Below are positions 38,801 to 48,891 of a DNA stretch of 64,000 bases, piece by piece. Positions within the stretch are counted from its first letter, which is position 1, and each line of letters opens with the position of its first letter. The notes below the pieces were generated by a model. That model ran no database searches. It saw only the letters and a list, made by a program, of their open reading frames with translations, and was not told where the DNA came from. The DNA is from Acanthochlamys bracteata (Eukaryota > Streptophyta > Magnoliopsida > Pandanales > Velloziaceae): positions 3,318,501 through 3,382,500 of the forward strand of contig CM034131.1 in NCBI GenBank assembly GCA_019914995.1, written 5' to 3'. A program made the translations under genes and the position numbers.

Positions 38801-41800
38801 AATGGATAACTCGAACTGGAAAACCACAAGTTAAACCAGAATATTGCAAACTTAATGTCTCATCTTAGTTAACTAGAAACTTACATGTTCCAATGAAAAA
38901 CCTGTTCAATTAACTAGGAGACCCGCAGCAACCAAGACATATGGTGCCAAGATTCCGTTTAAATCGTGTTCTGAAATTTCTAACAAATATTGGCATACAA
39001 AATATGGGGCTTTTGTGTTTGTTGAGAGATAGAATCTACGACTTATAATTATAATTATATAATAGTGAAAATGTGGACCAAATTCCATACATTGAAGTAT
39101 TGCATTAGTACTGTAAGGTTCACTTCGAAATTAAACAGTTGGCAATAGACATCCTTTTGTTCTGTGTATTTCGGTTTTATGATGAAAAAGAGGTCCATGA
39201 GTTTCTGGCGCTTACTATTCTACTATGTAACTTTCAAAAACTAATTCATACTTGCATGGACCAAAACTCAAAGTCTTTCTAGGCTCAATAGTTGGCAAGC
39301 TTGAGGCATAGCATAATCATAAACAAGATATTGCCCTTAAATTAAATTGTTAAGTCATCAATATCATGATGGTGCTAACTAATACAAAGCATGAAAAATT
39401 CCAATAACTTTCAGGTTACTGTAATGTTTTGACATTCGAATGACAAAGAGAAGTTACATCCTTCTACATGTTAAGGTAGAGGTTGACGGGTGACTTTGAA
39501 AGATCACTAATTTCAAACAGAATTTGACTCTACAGTTTGAACTAGGTTTAGAGTTGTTGATAGTCATTTAGAGCAATCATAGGATTTTGAAAACATATTG
39601 AATATATTGACTTTGAGTATTTGAAAATGTCTTTATTTAATCTCTTAATGAAGGAATTCCTAAAGAAAGATGTTAGATAAAGATAGAAAGGGTTTGGGTT
39701 TTTGTTACTAGGAAATTAATTCACAAAAACAGGGAAAACGTATTAAGGGGAAATTTGTCTTGTTTTGTAGGTTAAATGAGAATTGTCAATCAAGATAATC
39801 TCGATCGAGGGATTTTAAGTTAAGGTGAAAATTTTTGAAGAACTAAAAATGAAAGGTTGGCTAGAATACCCTTAAATTTACCAAAAGAAAACAGTCAAGC
39901 ACCCATAGGTGAGGTGGGTAGCGCATTCACTAAAAAATTGCTGGTTTATTCAAAACGAGACATGTACGTATATGGAATTGGGGATACTATTGCTTATTGT
40001 ATGTCTACTTTCTTAGAAAGTTTAATTTTTAGTAACCTCTTTGTCTGAAAAATAATCTTTAAAAGAGCTCAAGTCAATAATCTTGAATTTCCAGATTGTT
40101 GGTCTAACTGGTACTCGTATTTGCATTTGGAGGCGTAATGCACAAAGAAGTATACTTCAATCACGCGAAGGTGTCTTTTCTCGCGCTATATGCATGTGGT
40201 GAGTGATAGCATGCTTATTTACTTTAAAGCAATATCTAGCTCATAATTCCTTGATGCTGAAGTCTCTGATAATGAGTTATTCAAAGTTCGCTGTTTAACC
40301 TAACACATTTGGTCTTCTTTTGAACTTATCCCCCTATTAAGCAAGGCAAAGCTAATTGGCTTATAGTCTCTTATTTAACCTTCCAAAAGATGTTCTCGGA
40401 GTAAATGCTTATTAAGAATTGTAAGATGCTCATCTTTGCTTTGTTTGGGTATGTCGTATGTGGTGGTCGTTGCTTGAAATTAACCTGGCATTGACAAAAT
40501 GTACCTGGACTGAGACTATTGAAATATTCCTTATTCTGATTGCTGCAGTAAGTATGGTCAATTCCAGAAACAACAGTAAACTTTATTGTTTAGATTATTT
40601 TAAAAAAGAAAAAAAAGAAAGAACCACTAACGTTCGATCTTCTTAAAAGATTCCCCCTAGTATGCTTAATCATTCTAAAAGAACTGACCCCATTTTATTC
40701 CTAGAAATTCTATTAGTTAACTATATATATTTATTATTTATTAATCCATCCTCTACAGAATGCTAGACCAGTGCTAGGCTGCAGCCGTTGTGGCAAACTC
40801 TAAGCTGTCTGATGTATGCCCCTATACAGCAACCGGCATTTCAATTGAGATTATTGTGATTGGCCATGATGTATACATGCCTTCGACCTGGCTGAACCAA
40901 GGCCGCTTCATGGTGAACAATGATTGTTCCCAGCAGTTTACCATTGATTGGTTATGATTCACTTTTGTGGCATTGGTTTTTATGGTACTTGAATATCTGA
41001 AAGTGTTTCCTTGTGAACTTTAAAGAAATATCCGCGGGGAAATAATTGAAATAGAGTGGCAGGTAGGTAGAGAGAGAGGAATATCTCATTAATTCAGGGA
41101 GGACCTAGTTGTGGTTCCAAGGCAGGACATGGAGCTGGTGTAGTACTTCAGTGTGAGGACAACATAAAGAGAAAATAAAAGAAAATATAATTTAGTTGGA
41201 AGTGAATAATTGATTGATTCATATTGGAGGAGCTTTTCCATGAAGAATCAAATGTGAGGGGTTCCTTCTCTAATCATTTAACTTAAGTGGTTTTTTGGAA
41301 ATTTCGCATAAGTTCTATTGCAAGTTCGCAACCTTTTCCATTTAAGAGAAAGCATAACGTCTTACCTAAAATGATTGCTTATTTAGGATAATGCTTCCAT
41401 GGTTTCTCGTATTTTGACTTTTAGATTGCATTCCTGATATTTACCTTCAAGATGATTTAACACCTAAGAGTTTGTTCATGAACTTCTATTGGTTTGCTCC
41501 GTAGTTAGCTAACATAGTCAAATTGCTTGACTTCTTTAATAAATTAGGGTTTGTCTGTTTCCTTTTTTTGGATTATTGAGTCAATCCTGATTTTTCCAAT
41601 TTTCAATAACCATGAAGAACTATTTACCATACTTAGTGGAGATACTGCTGCAGTTATAGTGATCCAGATGCTGTGATTGGCTGTGAAGACGGTCGAGCTC
41701 ATGTATTTGATATGTATAGTGGAAGTTCGTCAAGAATTCTCAGGTGACAGCATTGGTCCTTATTTTTGCTTTTCATTAATTTTGTTTGTGTGTTTCTAAA

Positions 41801-44800
41801 CATTCATATAGATGAGTGTTGCCTTATGGTTCACTAAACAATGAATTACAACCTGCTTTCCTCGTGTGATTGTTCTCTCTGACATTTATGGTCGACTTTA
41901 GCTGGAAAATTGGAAGAGCTGAAGGATTCATCTTTGTCCTTTATGTGGAACTGGCATTCCATTTCCACTATTAGTGGCAAATCATTGTCGTTTCTTTGTT
42001 TCAGAGAATATGCAGTGTTCCAAGTTCTTTTTGGCCTTGCTGGGTTATGTAGATATTAAGCATAATTACATAAGCAACAGAAGGCGCCAAATCCTTGCAA
42101 GTAGTAAACTCTAACCATGAAGGTTATGTAATATGAATAACCAAATGAAAGTAGTTGGGAGTTGATATGCAAGTAACTTAGTATCTCTCAAAGTTTTCAT
42201 TGAAGTTACTATACTCGTGAATTTTGTGGAACTTGTAGTTGAAGTAGTAGTGATATGAAATTGCTGGGACGAAATTTTGAGGATGAAGCATGGACAAAAG
42301 GGTTTTTTTATTTCTCGATGCTACGGTACTTGTTTGATTAATTTGAGATGGTATTAAACATGCTTTATTACCTATATAGGAATTCTTACTTTCAGCTATT
42401 GGCCATCTATAGAGATTATTGTAGGAAATGTGATAAGAATTTTAGGAGTTGAAAACTCAAAGCACAACTTATACTGCATCCATAGATAAAACAATCGTCT
42501 TAGTGTGCAGTAAAAATCTGCGATTTCACAGTAGTGTTAGTGTAAATTAATGCAATATGCTATGGTGTATGTAATTAGTTTATTTCACCATGCTATTGAA
42601 TATTTTCTTAATGGTCTGCGTTTGAAAGCAGTATCTTGGTACTCCAAATTGTAACAACCATAACTTTGAGAAAAGAGGATGAAAAATGCAAATTCTAGCC
42701 AAAACTTGCCATTTTTATAGAAAAAAAATTCAACCAAGTGTAAGAATCCACTGATCAATCTTTAAGTGTTAGGAGGTTTAACATCGGAAGGAGCCTGAAC
42801 CTTAGACAAGGGATTACATTTGAAACCCAGCCCATTTACTAGAGAGCCTAATTTGATTCAAAGCTTAAGCAAATGAGTTGAGTAGTATATGATCCCTTTC
42901 TTGTGCATATTTGATGTCCAGTTAAACCTGAGTCACCTTTGATTCCAGAACTTTCCCTACTTCTCTCCCCCCAAAACCAGAATATAGTCTAAGAACATAG
43001 TTTTAAGAATATGAGATTTGATTAAAGATTATCAGATCATCTTTAATTTGTTTACTCTACAGCAGAAGTGTAATGGATCCGACTATCTATTCTAGTTTCT
43101 ATTTGCATGAGTTCTTAAGGTTTTAGTTCTTATTTTTTCTGTTGAAAACTTTTTAGCTGTGTAAATTTAGCTAACATAGGGACTTTGGTTTGGTCAAAAA
43201 GTTTCTTGTTGTGGTGAATGTCGAAGCATTGATGCAATAAAGCTTTCTGTGCATGCATGTAGATCTAAGCACAAAACCTAATCCCTTGCGTGATTGTTTG
43301 TTGGATCCGTTATTTCCTACCTGCTTTCCATGTCCATTAAAGGAGTCTGTATCTACCTTAACTTGATTTACCGCTTCCTTAAGTTTACTAGTAGTTTTAC
43401 CTAAAATGTAAAAAGTGCTGTACTACACTTGCTCAATGATAACAAAATTATCACTATTTTCTTTAAGTTTTTTGTTATATATTTGAATTTCTTAAAATCT
43501 GTTTAGGTATATCAGTTAACTTTGGCAATCCAATCCTGGAAGCCTTTAGTTGAAGTTATACAAATGGATTCATTGTGGTTATAGATTATGTTTGTATTTC
43601 ATTGTTCCTTCATGTTTGTAACTGCTTTTACTTTACACAGGCTGCAAGGGGAACCAATTACATCTATGACTTTGACTGATGACCAGTTAATTTTAAGTGG
43701 TTCTACTTTTGGCACAGTTGCAATTGCAGATCTTTCATCAGGTGAAAGATTGGGAGTGCTCCGATCATCATTTTCACCAACAGGTTTTGTCCTTTCTATG
43801 GCTTTTATTGATGCTTTTGCAGAGGTTAGAGAAGCATAAATATACCATGTTTTTATGGAGATTTAGTAATCCATACCAAAGCCAAAGCTTCTTGTAAGTA
43901 TTAACTGCAAATCTTCAAATCAAAATACCTTAAAATGTCCATGAACTGACAGCTTTTCATAACTTCAGCATTATTCTTCAGTTACCTAGATAGACTGAAT
44001 TATTTTGTAGCCAATAAACTAATGTCATGTGATTTAGATACAATATGATATGAGTTTATCCAAAAACTTCTCGCATCACTCTATTAGATGAAAGCGCTCT
44101 ATCTGCCTTGGTACACTTTCTTCTGAGGTTTTGTACTTTGAAATTTATGATTTATTTGAAGTATCATGCAAGATAAGGTTCTTGAAACGATGTATAGCAG
44201 AGTATGCTTCATTTCCCTTGTGGTTTATAATGTTTATTTTTAAATTGTTTGAAAACAGGCATGAAGAGCTTGTCTTACAACAAGCAATCATCTTTAGTGT
44301 TTGCAGGATCAACATCTGGTTATGCACATTGTTGGGACATAAGGTAAGGTCTACATTTGAATGTTCTTGAGATTGTTTCACATACATGCATTTTCTTTTG
44401 ATGGGATTTAGCTTACAACTTCTGAAAGCAACTTCGCCTTCATTTTATATTACTCTTAAAACCTGTCAATGACTAGTTCTATTGACAAGGCAACTTATTG
44501 TTTAAATTGAGAAAACAAAACACTTTCTTGTTTAGTAGCATGCTATTACTATCATCATCGACCATTGATCTAACTAATGTACTCAATAACAGAAAATTTC
44601 TCATTGCAAAGACTAGCAGTTTTGTTTTGTTTTCTTTTGGTTCTTTTTTTTTTGTTTTTTGTGGAATACATCATCAGCTCAAGTGTCTTGTAATTGTCTT
44701 TCTTTCTCTTTAGGACTTTGAGGCCGCTGTGGGAGAGACGCATTAGTCCTAATGTTATCTACTCCACAAGTCATATGCTCAATGACACATCCACTTTAGC

Positions 44801-45071
44801 AGTTGGTGGTCTAGATGGCGTGCTTCGCATTTTGAACCAAAGCACTGGCGAAATATTATCAAGCTTTGTGGTAGATGGTAACAAAGTTCCTAGTAACACT
44901 ACTAGCGATGGAATTCAAAGAAGACGTGCTACACCTTTGTTAAATGACACAACTATCGATAATGTTCCCCGACATTTACGGCCTCCTATTACTTGTCTAG
45001 CTGTCGGAATGAAAAAGATTGCAACTATACATAATGAGAAATACATTAGGATGTGGAGGTTCCATGAATGA
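23866..45071 (+). CDS. F-box/WD40-repeat protein (9 exons, 21 kb)
   Basis: Probable substrate-binding subunit of an SCF ubiquitin ligase. The substrate is unknown; the closest remembered relative is the Arabidopsis At3g52030-type protein. Exons are 23866-24014, 24950-25144, 25431-25485, 29406-29504, 40095-40198, 41654-41743, 43641-43783, 44259-44343 and 44714-45071. All junctions are GT-AG with matching phases, and the product is about 425 aa. The F-box is at residues 20-65 (IQLLGTDLLCAVFALL, VRCSVVCKAWYN). Degenerate WD40 blades follow: GLLVTGVGDKVLRLWS, GLTGTRICIWRR, VIGCEDGRAHVFDMYSG, LVFAGSTSGYAHCWDIR, LAVGGLDGVLRILNQSTGEI and a closing KYIRMWRFHE. The short Ser/Gly/Arg-rich N-terminus precedes the F-box. 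The start chosen is the first ATG in frame. Introns 3 and 4 (3,920 and 10,590 bases) are swollen by mobile elements, yet the coding exons look intact. Confidence 0.92.
26281..27161. mobile_element. hAT-like MITE in intron 3 of the F-box gene
   Basis: The left end is CATAGTTGTCAGAACC and the inverted right end is CCTAGTTATCAGAACC. Flanks are ACTTGAAC and ACTTGAGG (6 of 8 alike). This fits an old hAT-type insertion of about 880 bp, with sub-terminal words such as GGTCACAGCTGG and inverse-like CCGGTTAA. It carries no coding sequence. Confidence 0.6.
27400..28050. repeat. imperfect long inverted repeat in intron 3
   Basis: CTAATTAACA(T/C)GA with its A/T-rich neighbour (TTAACTAAATT) occurs at about 27450-27515 and, inverted, at about 27915-27965. 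Some 400 bases of unrelated, partly C/T-rich DNA lie between. It could be a foldback element, but no target duplication was found. Confidence 0.35.
30060..31700. other. intron 4 DNA, no family recognised
   Basis: 1.6 kb of intronic DNA with a 117-codon minus-strand open stretch at 30424-30777 that resembles no known protein and has no context. It may belong to the flank or LTR of the copia fossil that follows. Confidence 0.35.
31705..31961. mobile_element. Tourist-like foldback in intron 4, weak
   Basis: The left end GGTGTTGTTTGGCTAAGC resembles the left end of the foldback at 20397. The right end, inverted, reads GGGAATGTTTGAAAGTG. A (TTA)n run at 31842-31867 lies inside. The target duplication is not clear. 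Confidence 0.4.
32200..35500 (-). mobile_element. decayed Ty1-copia retrotransposon in intron 4 of the F-box gene
   Basis: Parts in minus-strand order are gag scraps at about 35500-34940, protease/GAG-pre-integrase at about 34820-34450 (a SLWHAQLEHVN motif, family LWH-RLGH), reverse transcriptase near 33230-33330 (HIHQMDV) and RNase H-side text near 32600-32760. It lies antisense to the host gene. LTRs could not be delimited; 30.8-32.2 and 35.5-36.2 kb are candidates. Old, with many breaks. A gag-side segment is present in two tandem, diverged copies (about 35158-35300 and 35300-35440). Confidence 0.7.
36211..36450. mobile_element. Tourist-type MITE in intron 4
   Basis: The 240-bp element starts ATAGTGTGTTTGGGAATGC and ends GCGTTGCCAAACGCGCCT. 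It is flanked by TTA on both sides (36208-36210 and 36451-36453), the 3-bp duplication of PIF/Harbinger elements. No coding sequence. Confidence 0.65.
36573..36979. mobile_element. hAT-type MITE in intron 4, perfect 8-bp duplication
   Basis: The 407-bp element is flanked by CCTAGAGC at 36565-36572 and 36980-36987. The ends are TATAGATGTAAAAATGGGC and, inverted, TATAGGTGCAAATATGGGC. Sub-terminal GGGCCGGGT/CCCGGCCC words make local G+C-rich patches. It is related to 19451-19907 by a shared internal TTGAC(C/T)AGTCAACACT. Non-autonomous. Confidence 0.88.
37200..37335 (+). repeat. tandem duplication, about 75-bp unit
   Basis: The unit opens ATTCCCGAT and closes GGCTATAGAAGTAAGT. Copies start at 37200 and 37275. 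The copies are diverged, so the duplication is not recent. It lies in intron 4. Confidence 0.6.
38439..38675 (-). pseudogene. antisense orphan exon candidate in intron 4, family unknown
   Basis: On the minus strand, CACACAG just before 38675 is a good 3' splice site. It opens an uninterrupted 78-codon reading to a stop at 38439-38441, including MVQNKSRVFDMECFLLIFAE and DLEEYRRTLLEFS. The composition is that of a normal soluble protein, unlike the I/Y/N-rich chance frames nearby. No upstream exon was recognised on the minus strand within the intron. I cannot name the family. It may be the last exon of a nested antisense gene, a captured or dead gene fragment, or chance. Confidence 0.35.
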
Positions 45072-45690
45072 ATCTGAGTGATACAAACTTATCAGTCCCA
45101 TGCAACTTACTTTGCACTTCAATCGAATGTAGAATTTTAATTTTTTATTCCTACAAATTTTGTTATTGAAGAAAGGTTTCAGCAGCTTCACAGCTTACAG
45201 AAATCGGCAGAAATCTCTAATTTCAGAAATGGAGATTGATGTACCAAACTTGAGCATGCTTTGGTGTTTCTGGAATAATATAGGGTCAATTACCTGTCAA
45301 CACTTCCATAGCCGTTGGGTGCTTGGAAGTCAGAATTATGAAGTACATGAGCCGACTTCCTTGTTCCAAACTTCTGTTACTGTCTGTAGGGTATATATAA
45401 GAGTTTTCCCACTGGGGCGAAGTTTCGGGCAAGTTCCTGGAGGAAAATAAGTTGTTTAGACTCTACATTGCAATGAATTTTTCCAATGACGCCCATTATT
45501 TCCATATATTCATGTAACAAGTGAGTTCGCTAGGGAGTTACAAAATAACGTACCAGATCATCCAATTGGTCCAATCATGTAATCCAACATTAGTGTAAAA
45601 ATCATTACTACATAAAAAATAAAGAACAAGGACGTATTGAATAAGCAATCAAATGTTAAGATAATGATTGAACAAGTAGACGTACAGATG
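45072..45690 (+). other. 3' flank of the F-box gene
   Basis: The 3' UTR must lie here. No clear AATAAA can be singled out directly after the stop; a candidate AATAAA-like run is ATAAAAAATAAAG near 45611. No other gene was seen. Confidence 0.4.
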
Positions 45691-46880
45691 CTTGATAGAT
45701 TATTTTTCATACCTTCACTCGAGACATGTATTTGATCTCTACACTTCGTGTCTCCACATTAGAACTCACTTCTTTTGGAACAATGATGACTGTGAGCATG
45801 CCCATTTGTTCTGCGCCAATGCAAGTCGGCACTTGATTCAACAGGGTCACAGTCGTCAATCTCAGGAGACGGCTGCCTGAGAAGAAAGTTGGTGAATCCC
45901 CCGCCAGTATACCGAAAGAGTTCTGATGTCCGCAGGCAGAGCACCGTAGTCAATGGCCGACATGGAGTTCTTGGTAAGACAGAGATGTAAACGTCGTATG
46001 TTCTGAATTATAGTAGCGCATCCCATTTATACGATCGCCACTCCTCTTCTTTCTTCTTCTTGTCGAACAATCCAAACAAGTTTGGCCTCTTGATGGGAAT
46101 TTTTAGTAAAGATTCGTGCAAGATTTTGGTGGAGATTGGTTCAGGTTTAATACCGAAAACGCTTGTGCTTCCATGGTGGGGCGTATTTACTCCTGCATCT
46201 TGGTGGAGTTTTTTGTAGTCTAAGGCACGTCTCCGTAGGTTTACCCTAAACGTTCCATGTCAATAACATCACGTACTTTAAATCTCTAACTTGCTTCAAG
46301 TTTTCATCCCAGAACAAGAAAGTGCGTCCGACCAATCTGAGTCAGAAGATCCTTCCATACCTTTCACAAATGAGAAAATCGGGTCTCCAACTACAACTTC
46401 CAAACATTGCATATTTTTGTCCCACCAAGACGTGCACTTAGCTATATTGAGGTGATCGATCACCATCATTATAATTGAGCGCCACCCAAGGACAAAGTTG
46501 CATGTCCACCTACAGCAACCATTTCTTGATACAGCTCTTTATCTTCTCACATCACCTTGTATGTAGATTTTAAGATAAATTCACGACGACTGAGGACTTC
46601 TTTTCACTGGTTTGTATTGTACAATGGGGAATAAGGGCCGAGATAAAACGTTGGAATCTTCACGTCCTCTCGCGCAACGGCAAGGCGAATGTCTCTTCTT
46701 CTATAAGCTTTGCCTCAGAATGCACTCGTAGACGTAATGGAATGCCTGATGAAAGGGAGAGAATAGGTAAGAGCCATGGGCACATTTGACAAGCCGGAAC
46801 TGCCTCCTGTTTGATGAAGTTTCTTAATGTCGTAGAGCAATGCTCAGCTATCTGGTTCTTGAAACTCCACATATGAGAAT
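45691..46880 (-). pseudogene. decayed protein-coding remnant, family not recognised
   Basis: The minus strand shows several successive stretches with protein-like composition but in different frames and broken by stops. Examples are EDVKIPTFYLGPYSPLYNT near 46590-46660, CLEVVVGDPIFSFVKGMEGS near 46340-46420, and SMSAIDYGALPADIRTLSV near 45910-45970. The stretch is also somewhat richer in G+C than its neighbours. This looks like a dead host gene or captured fragment. The family is not recognised and no splice pattern repairs it. It lies between the convergent F-box and DAR GTPase genes. Confidence 0.4.
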
Positions 46881-47479
46881 CAAGAAGTGCGTTTATGAGT
46901 CTAGTTACGTTCGAGTATTATTGTGTATAAAGATGTGTTTGATTAGATCCACGTAGATAAAAAAACAAGGTGAAAGACTGATTCATATACTAGAAAGTTT
47001 TTAAAACGATGGTTTAAGTTTTTAGGTTTTTGATTGGGTTATAATATGGATCACCAGATCTTGGCATGATATTCTTGTCTGGTTTTGCTTCCCTGATATT
47101 GTATCTCCCCAACACGTTCTTCCTCCTTGTACCCCTCGTCCACCAAATGCACAGGCCTTTTGAACAAGAAGAGGTACTTTCTGTGTTGTTTCCGAAATCT
47201 TGAAATCTACAATGTTCTAGAATGAAATAACACAGCAGTTGCTTTCATTCTTGCATTTAGATATGCCGAGGGCTTACAATGGCTTAGCATAGCTGCTCTT
47301 AGAAGGAATATGGAAATAGAAGGTGATTAAGACCAAACAAGGTTTGTTGAATGCCAATAAAAGCTGATGATTGATTTTGGCTATGCAATTCCATGTTGGT
47401 ATTTAGATACTCCATGAGAAGCTTCAAATTTCAAGTTTGCTAACTGCTTCAAAATTTGCATTTGTTAAGCTATTGGAGG

Positions 47480-47900
47480 TCAAAAGTTCACTATATTCCT
47501 GAAGTAAATACACATATATAGTTACATACAACACAAACAATTTTTTTAAATACTCTATTGTTAAGAGGAATAGTTGACGGACGCAGCACTCCCCTCAAAT
47601 TGGTGCATAAATATCGTTGAGTCCAAACTTATCCAAAGGTTGTCTAAAGAAGATACCGAAGGTATCTCAATTGGTTTACGTTCCAACTTCTCTTTAATAA
47701 AATATCGATTAACTTTCACCTGTTTAGTTCAACTATGGGCTGGTAGATTATAGCAGCCTTATTACCATAATAGAGTTTCATAGTAGTTCTACGTGTAGTC
47801 TTAGTACCACAATTGAAATTATTTTTCTAGAGTGTATGTTTTTTACTGAATTCTCATTAACTCTCATAGAAACAAAATTTATGCATTCAAAGTATAGACC
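47480..47900 (-). mobile_element. Ty1-copia 3' end fossil (RNase H tail and polypurine tract)
   Basis: On the minus strand the text runs from the copia RNase H tail (MKLYYGNKAA at about 47770) through the family's usual closing segment (LDKFGL-type, about 47640) to the polypurine-like TTTGAGGGGAGTG at about 47590-47605. Below this should come an LTR, whose far end I could not set. Only the 3' part of an old, broken copy is present. Confidence 0.6.
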
Positions 47901-48891
47901 ATAATATTTAAACACTAAGGATCCAGATTACCATCTCCCCGCAAGGTAATGTATATTTTCTTGTTCTTGAAAATTTTACATACAAGGCAATGCAACGCTA
48001 CCTCCAGTTAACTCTGCGTGGGAATCATATGGTCTCGTGTAAAATTTTGAGAATCCTGTAAAGATAATCTGAACCAAACGCACTCTTATAGATGTAATTA
48101 AGTGAGTTTTAATTTCTGTCCTAAAATTGTGTTTGATTGCTTGGTGTTGAGTATAATGATTAGAAATTGTATTATTTAAGATAGACTTTTAAAAGGGATT
48201 CAATTTTAAGTATTTCAAAATTTGAAAAACAAGAAAATTTCCTTGAGGAATGAATTGCAAAGAGATCGTCCGAGTAGCAATTCTTTACTCAATCCATATT
48301 CAGATTATTCCATTTGGATCATTTAAAGTTTTGATTGTTGATGTGAATTTTTAACCAAAAGGTAGTTTGGTTGTTAATGCCTTGAAAGTGATTCTAAAGA
48401 TTCGACCAACAAGGAAGAACCCGTTGAAAGTTAATCGATTAATAAGAATTTTAAAGGTTTTAGTGCTGCGATCCCCATCGGTGCATTTTCGCTCCAGCTT
48501 TTTCAGATGTGAAGTTGAGACTATAAACTACCGTGGATATATTCTGTTTAAATATTTGTTGAAACAAGAAGAAATCATTTACCGAATGTGTTTATGTTAA
48601 GGGTTACTCAAAAGTTGTAGAACCTCCAGTGCTCATATATTCTTTGGTGATGAAGGAATTGGATAGAAATGAACGAAAACCTAAAAAACCATATCTAAGC
48701 AACTAGTAAATCAAAAGCTTCAGTCCAGCTCATGAAAACCACACAAGCAATAATATCTCAAAAGCTGCATGAAGCACACTAGAACGTAGATGTGCATCTT
48801 TCTCACAGCGACAAATATTGGACAATCACAGGAACAAAAGCCCTGAAACTCTGAGACCTCAAATATGTACAGTGAGGCTTTTGAGTGTGCC
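47901..48891. other. intergenic DNA between convergent genes, no gene seen
   Basis: About 1 kb. The last 200-300 bases should be the 3' UTR of the DAR GTPase gene, which is read on the minus strand. The phrase TAAGAGTGCGTTTGGTTCAG (inverted) near 48068-48090 looks like a single Tourist-type end without a partner. Confidence 0.4.
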
